From Mesorhizobium sp. M8A.F.Ca.ET.218.01.1.1 (lineage in GTDB: Bacteria; Pseudomonadota; Alphaproteobacteria; Rhizobiales; Rhizobiaceae), in the NCBI RefSeq assembly GCF_004791165.1, contig NZ_SRUZ01000002.1, positions 62,001 through 126,000 of the forward strand: a stretch of DNA of 64,000 nt, in the 5' to 3' direction. Each line of letters starts with the position of its first letter. Positions within the stretch are counted from its first letter, which is position 1. The translations under genes were made by a program, and so were the position numbers. This document shows, in pieces, positions 7,934 to 16,436 of the stretch. The notes under the pieces were generated by a model. It was not told where the DNA came from and ran no database searches. It was given only the letters and a program-made list of their open reading frames with translations.

Positions 7934-8695
7934 TCAGATCAATGGCCGGCGGCCCTCGCCCAGCCCCTCCCAGCCGGCGAGCTGCTTCAGCCCTTCATTG
8001 TCGACGACCCCGCACCCGCCGTCGCGCCAGACGATCAGCTGGCGATCCATCAGCTTGCGGATCGTCTTGTTGGTGTGAACCAGCGACAGGCCAAGCGTAT
8101 CGGCGATGTGCTGCTGCGTGATCGGAATCTGGATGGTTTGCTTGCCGTTCAGTCCGACGACCTTGGCTCGGCTGGCGATGAAGGCGATAAGATAGGCGGC
8201 ACGCTCGATCGCGCTGCGGCGGCCGAGACTGAGCAGGTTCTCGTCCAGCATGCGCTCTTCGCGCGACGCGATCCAGGTGATGTCGTAGGCGAGACCGGGA
8301 TGGTTGCGGTAGAGTTCATGCAGGTTATCGCGTTCGAACACGCAAAGCAGCATCGGCGACAGGGCCTCGACGGAATGCTGCATCTCCCCCATGACGCTAC
8401 CTTGCAAGCCGATGAGATCGCCAGGCATGAGATAATTGAGGATCTGTCGGCGGCCGTCCTGCAACAGCTTGTAGCGAAATGCCCAGCCGGACAGCACGGT
8501 GTAGAGATGGGCGCTGTGGCTTCCTTCCACGAGAACAGTGGCACCCTTGTCGACCGTGAGCTCGCCCTTCTTGAATTGACTGATGAAGGCCAGCTCCGGT
8601 TTCTCGAACTCCCGGAATACCGACAAGGGCCGTAACGGGCACTGCTCGCAAGGATATTGCCGGCTTGAAAAAGAGCGCCCGATCTGGCTTGGCAT
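7934..8695 (-). CDS. Crp/Fnr-family transcription regulator
   Basis: The 253-residue protein has a cyclic-nucleotide-binding-like beta barrel (about residues 35-150, including LYTVLSGWAFRYKLL and LMPGDLIGLQGSVMG) and a C-terminal winged helix (about 175-235, TQQHIADTLGLSLVHTNKTIRKL). The N-terminus carries C16-x2-C19 (YPCEQCPLR), reminiscent of Fnr-type cysteines, but the full four-Cys iron-sulfur pattern is not obvious. Oxygen sensing is therefore uncertain. It is divergent from the single-domain receiver gene and next to the stress genes. Mesorhizobium-type genomes carry many paralogues of this kind, often unlinked to nitrogen fixation. The ligand is unknown. Confidence 0.85.
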   Translation of the reverse strand: MPSQIGRSFSSRQYPCEQCPLRPLSVFREFEKPELAFISQFKKGELTVDKGATVLVEGSHSAHLYTVLSGWAFRYKLLQDGRRQILNYLMPGDLIGLQGSVMGEMQHSVEALSPMLLCVFERDNLHELYRNHPGLAYDITWIASREERMLDENLLSLGRRSAIERAAYLIAFIASRAKVVGLNGKQTIQIPITQQHIADTLGLSLVHTNKTIRKLMDRQLIVWRDGGCGVVDNEGLKQLAGWEGLGEGRRPLI

Positions 8696-8845
8696 TTCGA
8701 TCCCCCGTTGCGAAAGTCTGCCGTCGGCAGGCCAGTTTCACGCGCTTGCCCGAGATCGCTGTTTCGTCGCCGGCGCATGTCTTTTTTAAATGACAAGACA
8801 CCAAATTGCGATCATGAATCCCGGCGTTTCAAGGAGCGATTGCCT

Positions 8846-9226
8846 GTGCCCCAATTACTTGACGGATTGCGCATTCTTGTCTTGGAGGATGAATTCCTCA
8901 TAGCCATGGATGTCGAGCAACTCTGCCGTGACCACGGTGCGGGCGAGGTGGTGGTTGCCCGCGACCTGGCCGAGATCGACGGCCGTAAGGTCGCGACGCA
9001 TTTCGACGCGGCCATTGTCGATCTGATGCTGGGCGGCGCTTCGACGCTCGAATTCGCCGCGGGCCTGCGGGAGACCGGCGTCCCGTTCGTGTTTGCGTCC
9101 GGCTACTCCGATGCGGACGAGATCAAGGCATCCTTTCCCGGGGTGAGGCTGGTCACCAAGCCCTATTCAGGCGAAGACCTCGTTGAAGCGGTGGCGCTAG
9201 CCTACGGTCGCGGCTCCCCCGGCTAA
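8846..9226 (+). CDS. Single-domain response regulator (receiver only)
   Basis: The 126-residue protein is essentially one REC domain. It has LRILVLEDEFLIAMD with the acidic pair, phospho-acceptor Asp in AAIVDLMLGG, the Thr/Ser-position segment VFASGYSD and the conserved Lys in LVTKPYSGEDL. No output domain follows. The GTG at 8846 was chosen because AAGGAG lies nine bases upstream; the longer open frame to 8708 has no matching homology. Single-domain receivers often act as phosphate shuttles or sinks for HWE kinases in the general stress pathway, and three such kinases lie nearby. That role is inferred from context. Confidence 0.85.
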   Translation: MPQLLDGLRILVLEDEFLIAMDVEQLCRDHGAGEVVVARDLAEIDGRKVATHFDAAIVDLMLGGASTLEFAAGLRETGVPFVFASGYSDADEIKASFPGVRLVTKPYSGEDLVEAVALAYGRGSPG

Positions 9227-9270
9227 GACTGACGCGACGGCACTCGAATTGCCGTGATGCAGCCCGTATT

Positions 9271-9822
9271 TCAATGTGCCGCCGTGCCCGTGACCTGGGC
9301 GGAGATCGCATCGGGACCATACTCGTCCTCGCCGGAGATTTTCAGGATTTCCTGAAGGCGTGTACGAGCCCTGCTGACGCGGCTCTTGATCGTTCCGACA
9401 GCGCAACCGCAGATTTCGGCGGCCTCCTCGTAGGAGAATCCCGATGCGCCGATCAGGATGATGGCTTCGCGCTGGTCCTCCGGCAATTGCTCGAGGGCGC
9501 CGCGAAAATCCTTGAGGTCGAGCTGGCCGTGCTGTGCCGGATGCACCGCAAGCCGGGCCGTCATGATGCCGTCGCTGTCCTGCACCTCGCGGCCGCGCTT
9601 GCGCATCTGCGAATAGAATTCGTTGCGCAGGATCGTGAAAAGCCATGCCTTGAGATTGGTGCCAGGCTGGAAGCTCTCATGCTTGTCCCAGGCCTTGACC
9701 AGCGTTTCCTGAACGAGGTCATCGGCCTTGTCGGCATTCTGCGTCAGCGACACGGCAAAGGCCCGCAAGCTCGGGATTGCCCCAAGCAGATCGGTCTTGA
9801 AGCCTTGGGAGACCGCGGCCAT
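9271..9822 (-). CDS. ecfG: EcfG-type general stress sigma factor
   Basis: The 183-residue ECF sigma factor has region 2 at about residues 10-75 (DKADDLVQETLVKAWDKHESF, then LKAWLFTILRNEFYSQMRKR) and region 4 at about 105-165 (LPEDQREAIILIGASGFSYEEAAEICGCAVGTIKSRVSRAR). This is the EcfG (ECF15) pattern. It starts three bases after the nepR stop, so the two are translationally linked. In the known pathway NepR sequesters this sigma factor until phosphorylated PhyR captures NepR. EcfG then recognises GGAAC-N16/17-CGTT promoters, nine of which lie within the surrounding 9 kb, including one before its own operon. Confidence 0.95.
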   Translation of the reverse strand: MAAVSQGFKTDLLGAIPSLRAFAVSLTQNADKADDLVQETLVKAWDKHESFQPGTNLKAWLFTILRNEFYSQMRKRGREVQDSDGIMTARLAVHPAQHGQLDLKDFRGALEQLPEDQREAIILIGASGFSYEEAAEICGCAVGTIKSRVSRARTRLQEILKISGEDEYGPDAISAQVTGTAAH

Positions 9823-9825
9823 GAC

Positions 9826-10029
9826 CTAGTCCTTCTTCTGTGCGGGTTCGGCTTGTTCCAGTTGGCTGAGCAACTGGGCGAAGCGATCCGGCACATTGTC
9901 GGAGACCAGCTCGTCGTAATATTGTTTGAGTTTGCGTCCGATTTCGGAGTTCGGCCCCAGCGGGTCGCCGGCACCGTTCCGGCGCCTGCCCGCGGCGCCA
10001 GCCAAAATATCTTTCGTCATATCCTTCAT
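9826..10029 (-). CDS. nepR: Anti-sigma factor NepR
   Basis: The 67-residue protein has the NepR core IGRKLKQYYDELVSDNVPDRFAQLLSQLEQAE, whose two helices clamp either EcfG or the sigma-like domain of PhyR. The flanks are polar and likely disordered, as usual for the family. The ATG at 10029 is preferred (TAAGGG upstream); the ATG at 10020 is an alternative three codons in. It is first in the nepR-ecfG operon, divergent from phyR, and preceded by an exact EcfG-type promoter, so the inhibitor is produced together with the sigma factor it restrains. Confidence 0.92.
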   Translation of the reverse strand: MKDMTKDILAGAAGRRRNGAGDPLGPNSEIGRKLKQYYDELVSDNVPDRFAQLLSQLEQAEPAQKKD

Positions 10030-10120
10030 TTCGCCCTTATAGTCCCAGCGCCCAAGCCGCCCATAACAACACAACACAAGGCAAGCGACACCCTCGTCTG
10101 GGTTGCCCATCCCGATATCA

Positions 10121-10145
10121 AACGCCGTTCCCATCTATTCGTTCC
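10121..10145 (-). promoter_or_regulatory. EcfG-type promoter of nepR-ecfG
   Basis: On the minus strand GGAAC (10145-10141), 16 bases and CGTT (10124-10121) match exactly. The nepR start is about 92 bases downstream. This predicts positive autoregulation of ecfG. Confidence 0.85.
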
Positions 10146-10154
10146 ATATAGGCC

Positions 10155-10179
10155 GGAACTTTTTCGGAAAACCCGCGTT
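10155..10179 (+). promoter_or_regulatory. EcfG-type promoter of phyR
   Basis: GGAAC (10155-10159), a 16-base spacer and CGTT (10176-10179) lie 73 bases before the phyR start. The -35 elements of this and the nepR promoter are only nine bases apart and point in opposite directions. Confidence 0.85.
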
Positions 10180-10251
10180 GTATTAGCGGGGCTTGCAACA
10201 AGCTTGACCTGCAATCCGTGCACTCGCGTCATCTGAGGGAGACGTCTTACC

Positions 10252-11046
10252 ATGAGTTTATCCGCCACCATCGCACCGCACCTGCCGTTCCTGCGCCGCT
10301 TTTCGCGTGCCGTCTCGGGATCGCAAGAGAGCGGCGACGCGCTGGTCGCCGCGATGCTCGAAGCCATCATCGCCGACATCGAGATCTTCCCCGAGGCATC
10401 GAGTGACCGGATCGCCTTGTACAAGGTTTTCGCCAAGCTCTTCACATCGGTTGCCATCCGCGTCCCGCAGGAGCAGGCACAATCGGCGTGGGAACAGCGC
10501 GCGGCCGCCAATCTCAATGCCATCGCGCCGCTTCCGCGCCAGGCCTTCCTGCTGGTTGCCGTCGAAGGTTTCAGCGAGGACGAGGCGGCCGAAATCCTCG
10601 ATGTCGGTGACCAGCAATTCTCCGAGTTGCTTGCTCAGGCAAGCAACGAGATTTCACGCCAGGTGGCGACCGATGTGCTGATCATCGAGGATGAACCGCT
10701 GATCGCCATGGACATAGAGGAGATGGTCGAGAGCCTCGGTCATCGCGTGGTAGGAACGGCGCGTACCCATGCCGAAGCGGTGACGATGTTCGGCAAGACC
10801 CGACCGAAGATGGTGCTGGCCGATATTCAGCTCGCCGACGGCAGCTCAGGCATCGAGGCCGTGAACGAAATCCTCTCCTCGACATCGGTGCCGGTGATAT
10901 TCATCACCGCCTTTCCCGAGCGTCTCCTGACCGGAGAGCGCCCCGAACCCGCCTTCCTCGTGACCAAGCCGTTCAATCCCGACATGGTGAAGGCGCTGAT
11001 CAGCCAGGCGCTGTTCTTCGATCGGCAGGCCAAGGCTGCCGCATAG
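10252..11046 (+). CDS. phyR: PhyR, sigma-mimic response regulator of the general stress response
   Basis: The 264-residue protein has an N-terminal sigma-factor-like half (about residues 1-130; region 4-like LPRQAFLLVAVEGFSEDEAAEIL). A C-terminal receiver follows (about 139-258; VLIIEDEPLIAMDIEEMVESLGH, acceptor Asp in MVLADIQLAD, Lys in LVTKPFNPD). Phosphorylation exposes the sigma-like half, which binds NepR and frees EcfG. It acts in the cytoplasm downstream of HWE/HisKA_2 kinases, of which three are encoded within 5 kb. It is divergent from nepR-ecfG, has its own EcfG-type promoter and is followed by a strong terminator, so it is probably monocistronic. Confidence 0.95.
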   Translation: MSLSATIAPHLPFLRRFSRAVSGSQESGDALVAAMLEAIIADIEIFPEASSDRIALYKVFAKLFTSVAIRVPQEQAQSAWEQRAAANLNAIAPLPRQAFLLVAVEGFSEDEAAEILDVGDQQFSELLAQASNEISRQVATDVLIIEDEPLIAMDIEEMVESLGHRVVGTARTHAEAVTMFGKTRPKMVLADIQLADGSSGIEAVNEILSSTSVPVIFITAFPERLLTGERPEPAFLVTKPFNPDMVKALISQALFFDRQAKAAA

Positions 11047-11079
11047 ATCGCGGCCTCCGGAAGCCGGACAAGATCAAAG

Positions 11080-11117
11080 AAAGGCCGCCGGATGCGACCC
11101 ATCCGGCGGCCTTTTTT
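11080..11117 (+). terminator. Rho-independent terminator after phyR
   Basis: A 14-base stem (AAGGCCGCCGGATG, 11081-11094, with its complement at 11100-11113) has a five-base loop and is followed by a T run to 11117. Confidence 0.9.
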
Positions 11118-11200
11118 GACAAGCCGGATCGGCTACCGGCGAATTTCCAGCCGGCGCTGCCCGGAACGATTTGCAAGCCCCGTCTTTTTCGGCGAATGGT

Positions 11201-11225
11201 GGAACAAACCGCATCCACCCACGTT
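11201..11225 (+). promoter_or_regulatory. EcfG-type promoter of the DUF1328 gene
   Basis: GGAAC (11201-11205), 16 bases and CGTT (11222-11225) lie 30 bases before the start codon at 11255. Confidence 0.8.
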
Positions 11226-11254
11226 TTTATCGCATCATTCGAAGGAGATGAACC

Positions 11255-11419
11255 ATGCTGTACTGGGCGCTCGTATTTCTCGTCGTGGCGATTATTGCCG
11301 GCGCGCTTGGTTTCGGCGGCATCGCCGGCACATCCGCCGGAATCGCGCAGATATTGTTCTTTATCTTCCTCGCTTTCCTGGTCATTTCGCTTCTGGCCGG
11401 CCTGTTCAAGAGGGCATGA
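11255..11419 (+). CDS. DUF1328 (YtjA-type) small membrane protein, 54 residues
   Basis: The protein reads [20 protein letters not shown], then a glycine-rich turn, a second hydrophobic helix ([18 protein letters not shown]) and a basic end. This is the two-helix DUF1328/YtjA pattern and length. AAGGAG lies upstream of the ATG, and an exact EcfG-type promoter gives a leader of about 25 bases. Members are common in stress and stationary-phase regulons of proteobacteria, but the molecular function is unknown. It sits between phyR and an EcfG-driven sensor kinase gene. Confidence 0.9.
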   Translation: MLYWALVFLVVAIIAGALGFGGIAGTSAGIAQILFFIFLAFLVISLLAGLFKRA

Positions 11420-11527
11420 GCCTGACGGCTCATCAGGTGAACACTGGAAGCCGCACCCCTCAAACGGTTTCCAGCCACCGCCGGGCGGGGTCCTTCAATG
11501 GACACCGTCCGGCGGACCGCTTTTAGG

Positions 11528-11552
11528 GGAACCCATTCGACAGTGAGCCGTT
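11528..11552 (+). promoter_or_regulatory. EcfG-type promoter of a PAS-HWE kinase gene
   Basis: GGAAC (11528-11532), 16 bases and CGTT (11549-11552) lie 31 bases before the ATG at 11583. It implies the sensor is made under control of the sigma factor it activates. Confidence 0.78.
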
Positions 11553-11582
11553 CAGCCTGAGTTGGGTGGACAGATTTGATCG

Positions 11583-12617
11583 ATGCGCTCCAGGACTTCA
11601 GATAGAACGGAAGGCGCACGGAGCGATGAAGTCATCGCCATGCATCCGGCCGAAAGTGGCATGCAGCTTGGTCGGGCTCTTCTCCACGCGCTGCACAATG
11701 CCGGCATTTCCGTCCTTTACCAGGATCGCGAGATGAAGACCGTATGGGCCCGCAACATGCGCGCGCCCTGGGCTTCCGACGATGCCGATGGGAACGGCAT
11801 CCTGCAGACGGCGCAGGCCGATCGCATCGGCGCCGCCAAGCACGATGTGGTCGCGACCGGCGATCCTCAGCGCCTTGAAATCAGTGTTCCGGTCGAGAAT
11901 GGCGTCCGCTGGTTTCAGATTTGGGTCGATGCCGACCGAGGCGACGATGGCGATGTACAAGGCGTCGTCACCACCATGGTCGAGACGACCGAGCAGAAGC
12001 GGCGCGAACAGACATTGACGACGCTGCTGCGTGAAGTCAGCCACCGCTCGAAAAACCTGCTGGCGATCATCCAGAGCATCGCGACCCAGACCGGTCGTTA
12101 TTCCGACGGCGTCGGCGACTTCCTGACGCGCTTCCGCGGCCGGCTGCAGTCGCTGGCGTCCTCCCAGGATCTGGTGACATCCTCCAACTGGCGAGGGGCA
12201 GCCCTTCATGAGCTGGTGGCGAGCCAGGTCGGCCGCTACGGAGCGAACCCATCGCACAGCCTGCGCTTCCGTGGCGCCAATCCCTACCTCAATCCCAACG
12301 CCGCGCTGCATATCGGCCTGGCGATGCACGAACTCGCCGTCAACTCCGTCAGCTATGGCGCCCTGTCCCGGCCTGACGGTTTCGTCGAGGTCACCGCCAA
12401 CCTCGACGCCGCCGCCACGGGGGAGGTAGCCCTGTCTTTGACATGGGCCGAAACGATAGGGACCGACAACGATCGCGGCGGTCAAAAGCGATTCGGCAGC
12501 GTCGCCTTGGAGCGGGTGGTGCCAGCATCCCTGAACGGAACCGCGGACCTCAATATCGGCGGCGGCCACCTCGAATATCGCCTTGTCGTTCCGCACAGCA
12601 ATTTCGAGACGCAGTGA
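11583..12617 (+). CDS. PAS-type sensor histidine kinase, HWE/HisKA_2 family
   Basis: The 344-residue soluble protein has a PAS-like sensor (about residues 30-135, ending VVTTMVETTEQKRREQ). The kinase core has H-box TLLREVSHRSKNLLAIIQSIATQTGRY, the segment SNWRGAALHELVASQV, N-box IGLAMHELAVNSVSYG and a G-box near FGSVALERVV. It is short for a kinase and lacks membrane segments. An exact EcfG-type promoter at 11528 suggests a positive feedback loop in the stress pathway. The ATG at 11583 fits the promoter; an in-frame ATG at 11640 is a possible alternative start. PhyR or the nearby single-domain receiver are the likely targets (inference). Confidence 0.85.
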   Translation: MRSRTSDRTEGARSDEVIAMHPAESGMQLGRALLHALHNAGISVLYQDREMKTVWARNMRAPWASDDADGNGILQTAQADRIGAAKHDVVATGDPQRLEISVPVENGVRWFQIWVDADRGDDGDVQGVVTTMVETTEQKRREQTLTTLLREVSHRSKNLLAIIQSIATQTGRYSDGVGDFLTRFRGRLQSLASSQDLVTSSNWRGAALHELVASQVGRYGANPSHSLRFRGANPYLNPNAALHIGLAMHELAVNSVSYGALSRPDGFVEVTANLDAAATGEVALSLTWAETIGTDNDRGGQKRFGSVALERVVPASLNGTADLNIGGGHLEYRLVVPHSNFETQ

Positions 12618-12981
12618 GAGCCTCGGCAAGCAGCGATTCTTAACCGGCTATTCACCATAAGGGCGGATGCTGTTTTTCCCGGATACAGCCGGAACCTGCC
12701 CCGCCGTCGGACATTGTTTGCAGGCTTGCAGCGCGATACCGGAGGATGTCTTGACAGTCGCCGACATGAACAGACTGGAACAAGCCGCACGTATTTCGAT
12801 GGGCGAATTTCTGGAAGCCGAATCCTCCGTAGAAACACCCCTCGAGCAGATAAGGGTTTGGCGAAGGGGCTCCTTCTTGCCTTGACCGTGACAATGTTGC
12901 TGGTCGTTGTCTGGCAGTCGACCTGACTTAGGTCCTGCCCTGTTGTCATCCAAGTATTCGCGTAACTCCCTTGGAAGGACA
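12618..12981. other. Intergenic stretch with no convincing gene
   Basis: This holds only short frames. A 39-codon frame from 12766 (MNRLEQAARISMGEFLEAES) is followed in another frame by a hydrophobic C-terminus (LLLALTVTMLLVVVWQST) ending at 12926. Together they could be a decayed small membrane-protein gene, but there is no clear support. A near-miss EcfG element (GGAAC, 16 bases, CATT) lies at 12691-12715. Confidence 0.3.
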
Positions 12982-13007
12982 GGAACTTTTTGACGATGTT
13001 GGCCGTT
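12982..13007 (+). promoter_or_regulatory. EcfG-type promoter with 17-base spacer
   Basis: GGAAC (12982-12986), a 17-base spacer and CGTT (13004-13007) lie 25 bases before the ATG at 13032. The spacer is one base longer than in the other sites but within the known range. Confidence 0.65.
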
Positions 13008-13031
13008 ATTGCGGCCAGAGGAACATCTGTC

Positions 13032-13358
13032 ATGGAACACATAGCCGCGTTGTTACTGGTGATCGGTTGCTCGAACTCGATGGCCGAATGTCGGGAATTG
13101 CAGGTCCCAGTCAGTGTTTTTGCAACAGCCGACGAATGCACCGCTGAGCGCCCCTTCGCGATGGGCGACGTACAGGGACAGGCGCAGCATATTGTCGCCA
13201 AATGCCTCGCGGTCGACCCCGCGTTGGAGGACGACTACGATCAAATTGCCTGGAAGGTGCGGCCAGACGGTAGCCTTGACGCTTCGTTGGTGATTTCCAA
13301 CCTCGTCATGGCATCGAACACGATCCGCCCAGAAAAAGACCACCTTAGCCAACAATAA
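13032..13358 (+). CDS. Small exported protein of unknown function, 108 residues
   Basis: The N-terminus (MEHIAALLLVIGCSNSMAEC) looks like a signal peptide with a possible lipobox or a SPase I site near SMA. A polar domain follows with two further cysteines (ATADECTAER and AKCLAVD), which could form a disulfide in the periplasm. I do not recognise a family. The ATG at 13032 is chosen because AGAGGAAC lies just upstream and because an EcfG-type promoter ends 25 bases before it; the frame also opens at 12990, inside that promoter. Its placement at the edge of the stress island suggests a stress role (inference). Confidence 0.65.
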   Translation: MEHIAALLLVIGCSNSMAECRELQVPVSVFATADECTAERPFAMGDVQGQAQHIVAKCLAVDPALEDDYDQIAWKVRPDGSLDASLVISNLVMASNTIRPEKDHLSQQ

Positions 13359-13441
13359 ATTTGCAGCAGCAAAGGCCATCGTTTCGTGCTAAATGGCGGT
13401 TGGAGCTTACTAAAGTGTGGACACAAGTGAGGAGTGACTCT

Positions 13442-13687
13442 ATGCGGAAAATACTTATTGCCATGGTTGCGGTGGTTGCCGTCAGCGGCTGCACCACGAC
13501 TGAGCAGGACGTCGTCGGCGGCGGCTTGATCGGCGCGGGCGTAGGCGGATTGGTCGGCGGCGGCAAGGGCGCGCTGATCGGCGCGGCCGTCGGTGCCGGG
13601 TCCGGCCTGCTGGTTCGCAACCTGCGCAACGGCTACTGCCAGTATCGCGATCATCGCGGCCGGATCTACACGGCCCGCTGCAACTAA
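13442..13687 (+). CDS. Glycine-zipper lipoprotein, 81 residues
   Basis: MRKILIAMVAVVAVSGC is a lipoprotein signal peptide with lipobox VSGC. A glycine-zipper segment follows (GGGLIGAGVGGLVGGGKGAL, with repeats of Gly every third or fourth residue), and the end is short and basic with two cysteines (NGYCQYRDHRGRIYTARCN). Similar short proteins (17 kDa antigen/glycine-zipper type) sit in the outer membrane. GAGGAG precedes the ATG at 13442. No EcfG-type promoter was found; it is followed by a hairpin-poor gap and the convergent CHASE kinase gene. Confidence 0.82.
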   Translation: MRKILIAMVAVVAVSGCTTTEQDVVGGGLIGAGVGGLVGGGKGALIGAAVGAGSGLLVRNLRNGYCQYRDHRGRIYTARCN

Positions 13688-13823
13688 TTCAGCGATCGAA
13701 GCATTTCCAGGCGCTGTTCGGCGATTCCATGAAACGCTGAACCGCTCTGATGGAATACAGATCCGGGGGCCATGTCCGGCCTCCGGATTTTCTTAGCGTT
13801 CGACGCTGGCGGCCGGCAGGATT

Positions 13824-15464
13824 TTAGCCGACCAACGGAATTCTGATTTCCACCTTCAGGCCGTCAGCCTGGAAATCGCGCTTGATCGTGCCGCGCAATT
13901 CGCGCGTGACGTTGAGGTCGATCAGTTTGGTGCCGAATCCGGTTACGGCCGGCGCCTCGATCCTGTTTTTCCCGACTTCCCGCCAGTTCAGCGCCAGCAT
14001 CCGCTCGCGCCCACGCCCTTCCAGCGACCAGTTCACTTTCAGCGCCCAATCTCCCTTGGAGGAATTGGCGGAATTGCCGGCTTCACCATATTTCAGCGCA
14101 TTGGTGGCGAGTTCGTGAAAGGTCAGGCCAAGCGCCTGCGTCGTGGTTTCGTCGAGCAGCACCTCCGGGCCTGACAGGAGACCCTCCGGCAGTTCCTTGC
14201 CGAACACCTGGCCGAGCTCGATTCGCAGCAGATCGGCAAGGTCGGCTTTCTGCCAGCGCGAGCGCGTCAGCATATCCTGCGAGGCGGCCATCGCCTGCAG
14301 CCTGGCCGAGAAGGAAGCGGAGAACTCATTGACGTCGGTGGCCCGCGACGCCGTCTGCCGCGCGATCGCCAGCACCCTGGTGATCGAGTTCTTGATGCGA
14401 TGCTTCATCTCCTGCAGCATCAGGTCCTTTTCGAGCAGGCTCTTTTCCGTTGTCTCATGCAAGGCCGATACCGCGTCATAGGCCCGCTCCTGGTAGCGCG
14501 CCACCAGCGCGATGGCACCGGCCAGGAGCAGGCCGAACAGTCCCAGCATGACGGGGATGGCGCGCGACGAGGGTTGCGAGAAGGCGCTGGTCGGCCTGAA
14601 CAAAACGGTCCAAGGGCGCCCCGCCACGGTCATCTTGCGGGTGACCAGCAGCCGGTCTCCCAGGGATGAAACCGGTGGCGTCTCCGAGCGGAACAACAGA
14701 TTGTCGCCGTTCACCGCTCCGTCGTAAATCTCTGTGTTGACCGGCAGCAGCGGCGCACGGCTCAGCGCGATCTGGAACAGGTCCCGGGCCCGGAAGGCGG
14801 CATAGAGAAAGCCGGCGGTCGAGGATCGCGATGCGTTGATGACCTCCGGCGCCGTTTCTACATTGAGCCGCACGAAGACCAGGAACCCGGTGAAGGTCTG
14901 CGCGACGCCCGTGCCCTGGCCGAGCTGCACCAGCCCGCTTGCATGCTGCTGGTCGTCGGCCATCGCCTTTTCGATCGCCACGCGCCGCACCGGCTCGCTG
15001 AACATGTCATAGCCGATGCTGGCCTGGTTGGACGGATCCAGCGGCTCGAAAAGGGCTATCGGCGTGCGCCAGGGCTGCGTCGTATCCGGATAGACCGGAT
15101 GGCTGGCGCCGAAATCGTGGAGGATGTCGCGCTCCACTGCGGCTTCGTCGCCCGTCTTGACCAGCCGCAGGAAGCCGATGCCGCGCAGGCCGGCAAAATT
15201 GCTGTCGATATCCAGCGCCTTGAAGAAGGCCTTGAACTCGCTCTGGGAAATATCGCCGTTGCGCGCATCGAACAGGGCCTGTGTCGAGCGCAACAGCGAC
15301 AGATGCAGGTCGATGCGGCTCTCGATCCGGTTGAGGGCGTCATCGGCCGCCCCTTCGAACTTAATGCGGGCGGCCTCCTGCGTCGCGAAATAAGCGAACC
15401 CCGCCATGGTCATGCTGATCAATGCAACGGCTATGAACGCGACGATTGGAAAAAGCTTCTTCAA
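13824..15464 (-). CDS. CHASE-domain membrane sensor histidine kinase, HWE/HisKA_2 family
   Basis: The 546-residue protein has an N-terminal membrane helix (residues 5-27), a periplasmic CHASE domain (about 45-290, with FFKALDIDSNFAGLRGIGF and GYDMFSEPVRR) and a second helix (about 300-320, VMLGLFGLLLAGAIALV). The cytoplasmic kinase has H-box LMLQEMKHRIKNSITRVLAIA and N-box LGLTFHELATNALKYG. CHASE domains bind small extracytoplasmic ligands; the ligand is unknown. It is the third kinase of this type around phyR and the only membrane-bound one. No EcfG-type promoter was seen, so it may be made constitutively and provide the external input to the stress pathway. Confidence 0.87.
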   Translation of the reverse strand: MKKLFPIVAFIAVALISMTMAGFAYFATQEAARIKFEGAADDALNRIESRIDLHLSLLRSTQALFDARNGDISQSEFKAFFKALDIDSNFAGLRGIGFLRLVKTGDEAAVERDILHDFGASHPVYPDTTQPWRTPIALFEPLDPSNQASIGYDMFSEPVRRVAIEKAMADDQQHASGLVQLGQGTGVAQTFTGFLVFVRLNVETAPEVINASRSSTAGFLYAAFRARDLFQIALSRAPLLPVNTEIYDGAVNGDNLLFRSETPPVSSLGDRLLVTRKMTVAGRPWTVLFRPTSAFSQPSSRAIPVMLGLFGLLLAGAIALVARYQERAYDAVSALHETTEKSLLEKDLMLQEMKHRIKNSITRVLAIARQTASRATDVNEFSASFSARLQAMAASQDMLTRSRWQKADLADLLRIELGQVFGKELPEGLLSGPEVLLDETTTQALGLTFHELATNALKYGEAGNSANSSKGDWALKVNWSLEGRGRERMLALNWREVGKNRIEAPAVTGFGTKLIDLNVTRELRGTIKRDFQADGLKVEIRIPLVG

Positions 15465-15613
15465 CGGATGATGCGGTCCATGAGCAAAACAGGACCTTTA
15501 TGGGCAACTCGCCGGGCCAACACAATGGTCAGGCCAAGCCATCGTGATCACTGGCATATCAGGTGAACGGCAACGGGGCGTGCCCGAGCGGCCTGGCCGG
15601 CCTGCGGCCGGCC

Positions 15614-16426
<813 letters not shown>

Positions 16427-16436
16427 GATCGTATCC

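Noticed and set aside
12691..12715. Tenth EcfG-type promoter
   Set aside because: The -35 (GGAAC) and spacer fit but the -10 reads CATT instead of CGTT, and no convincing gene follows.
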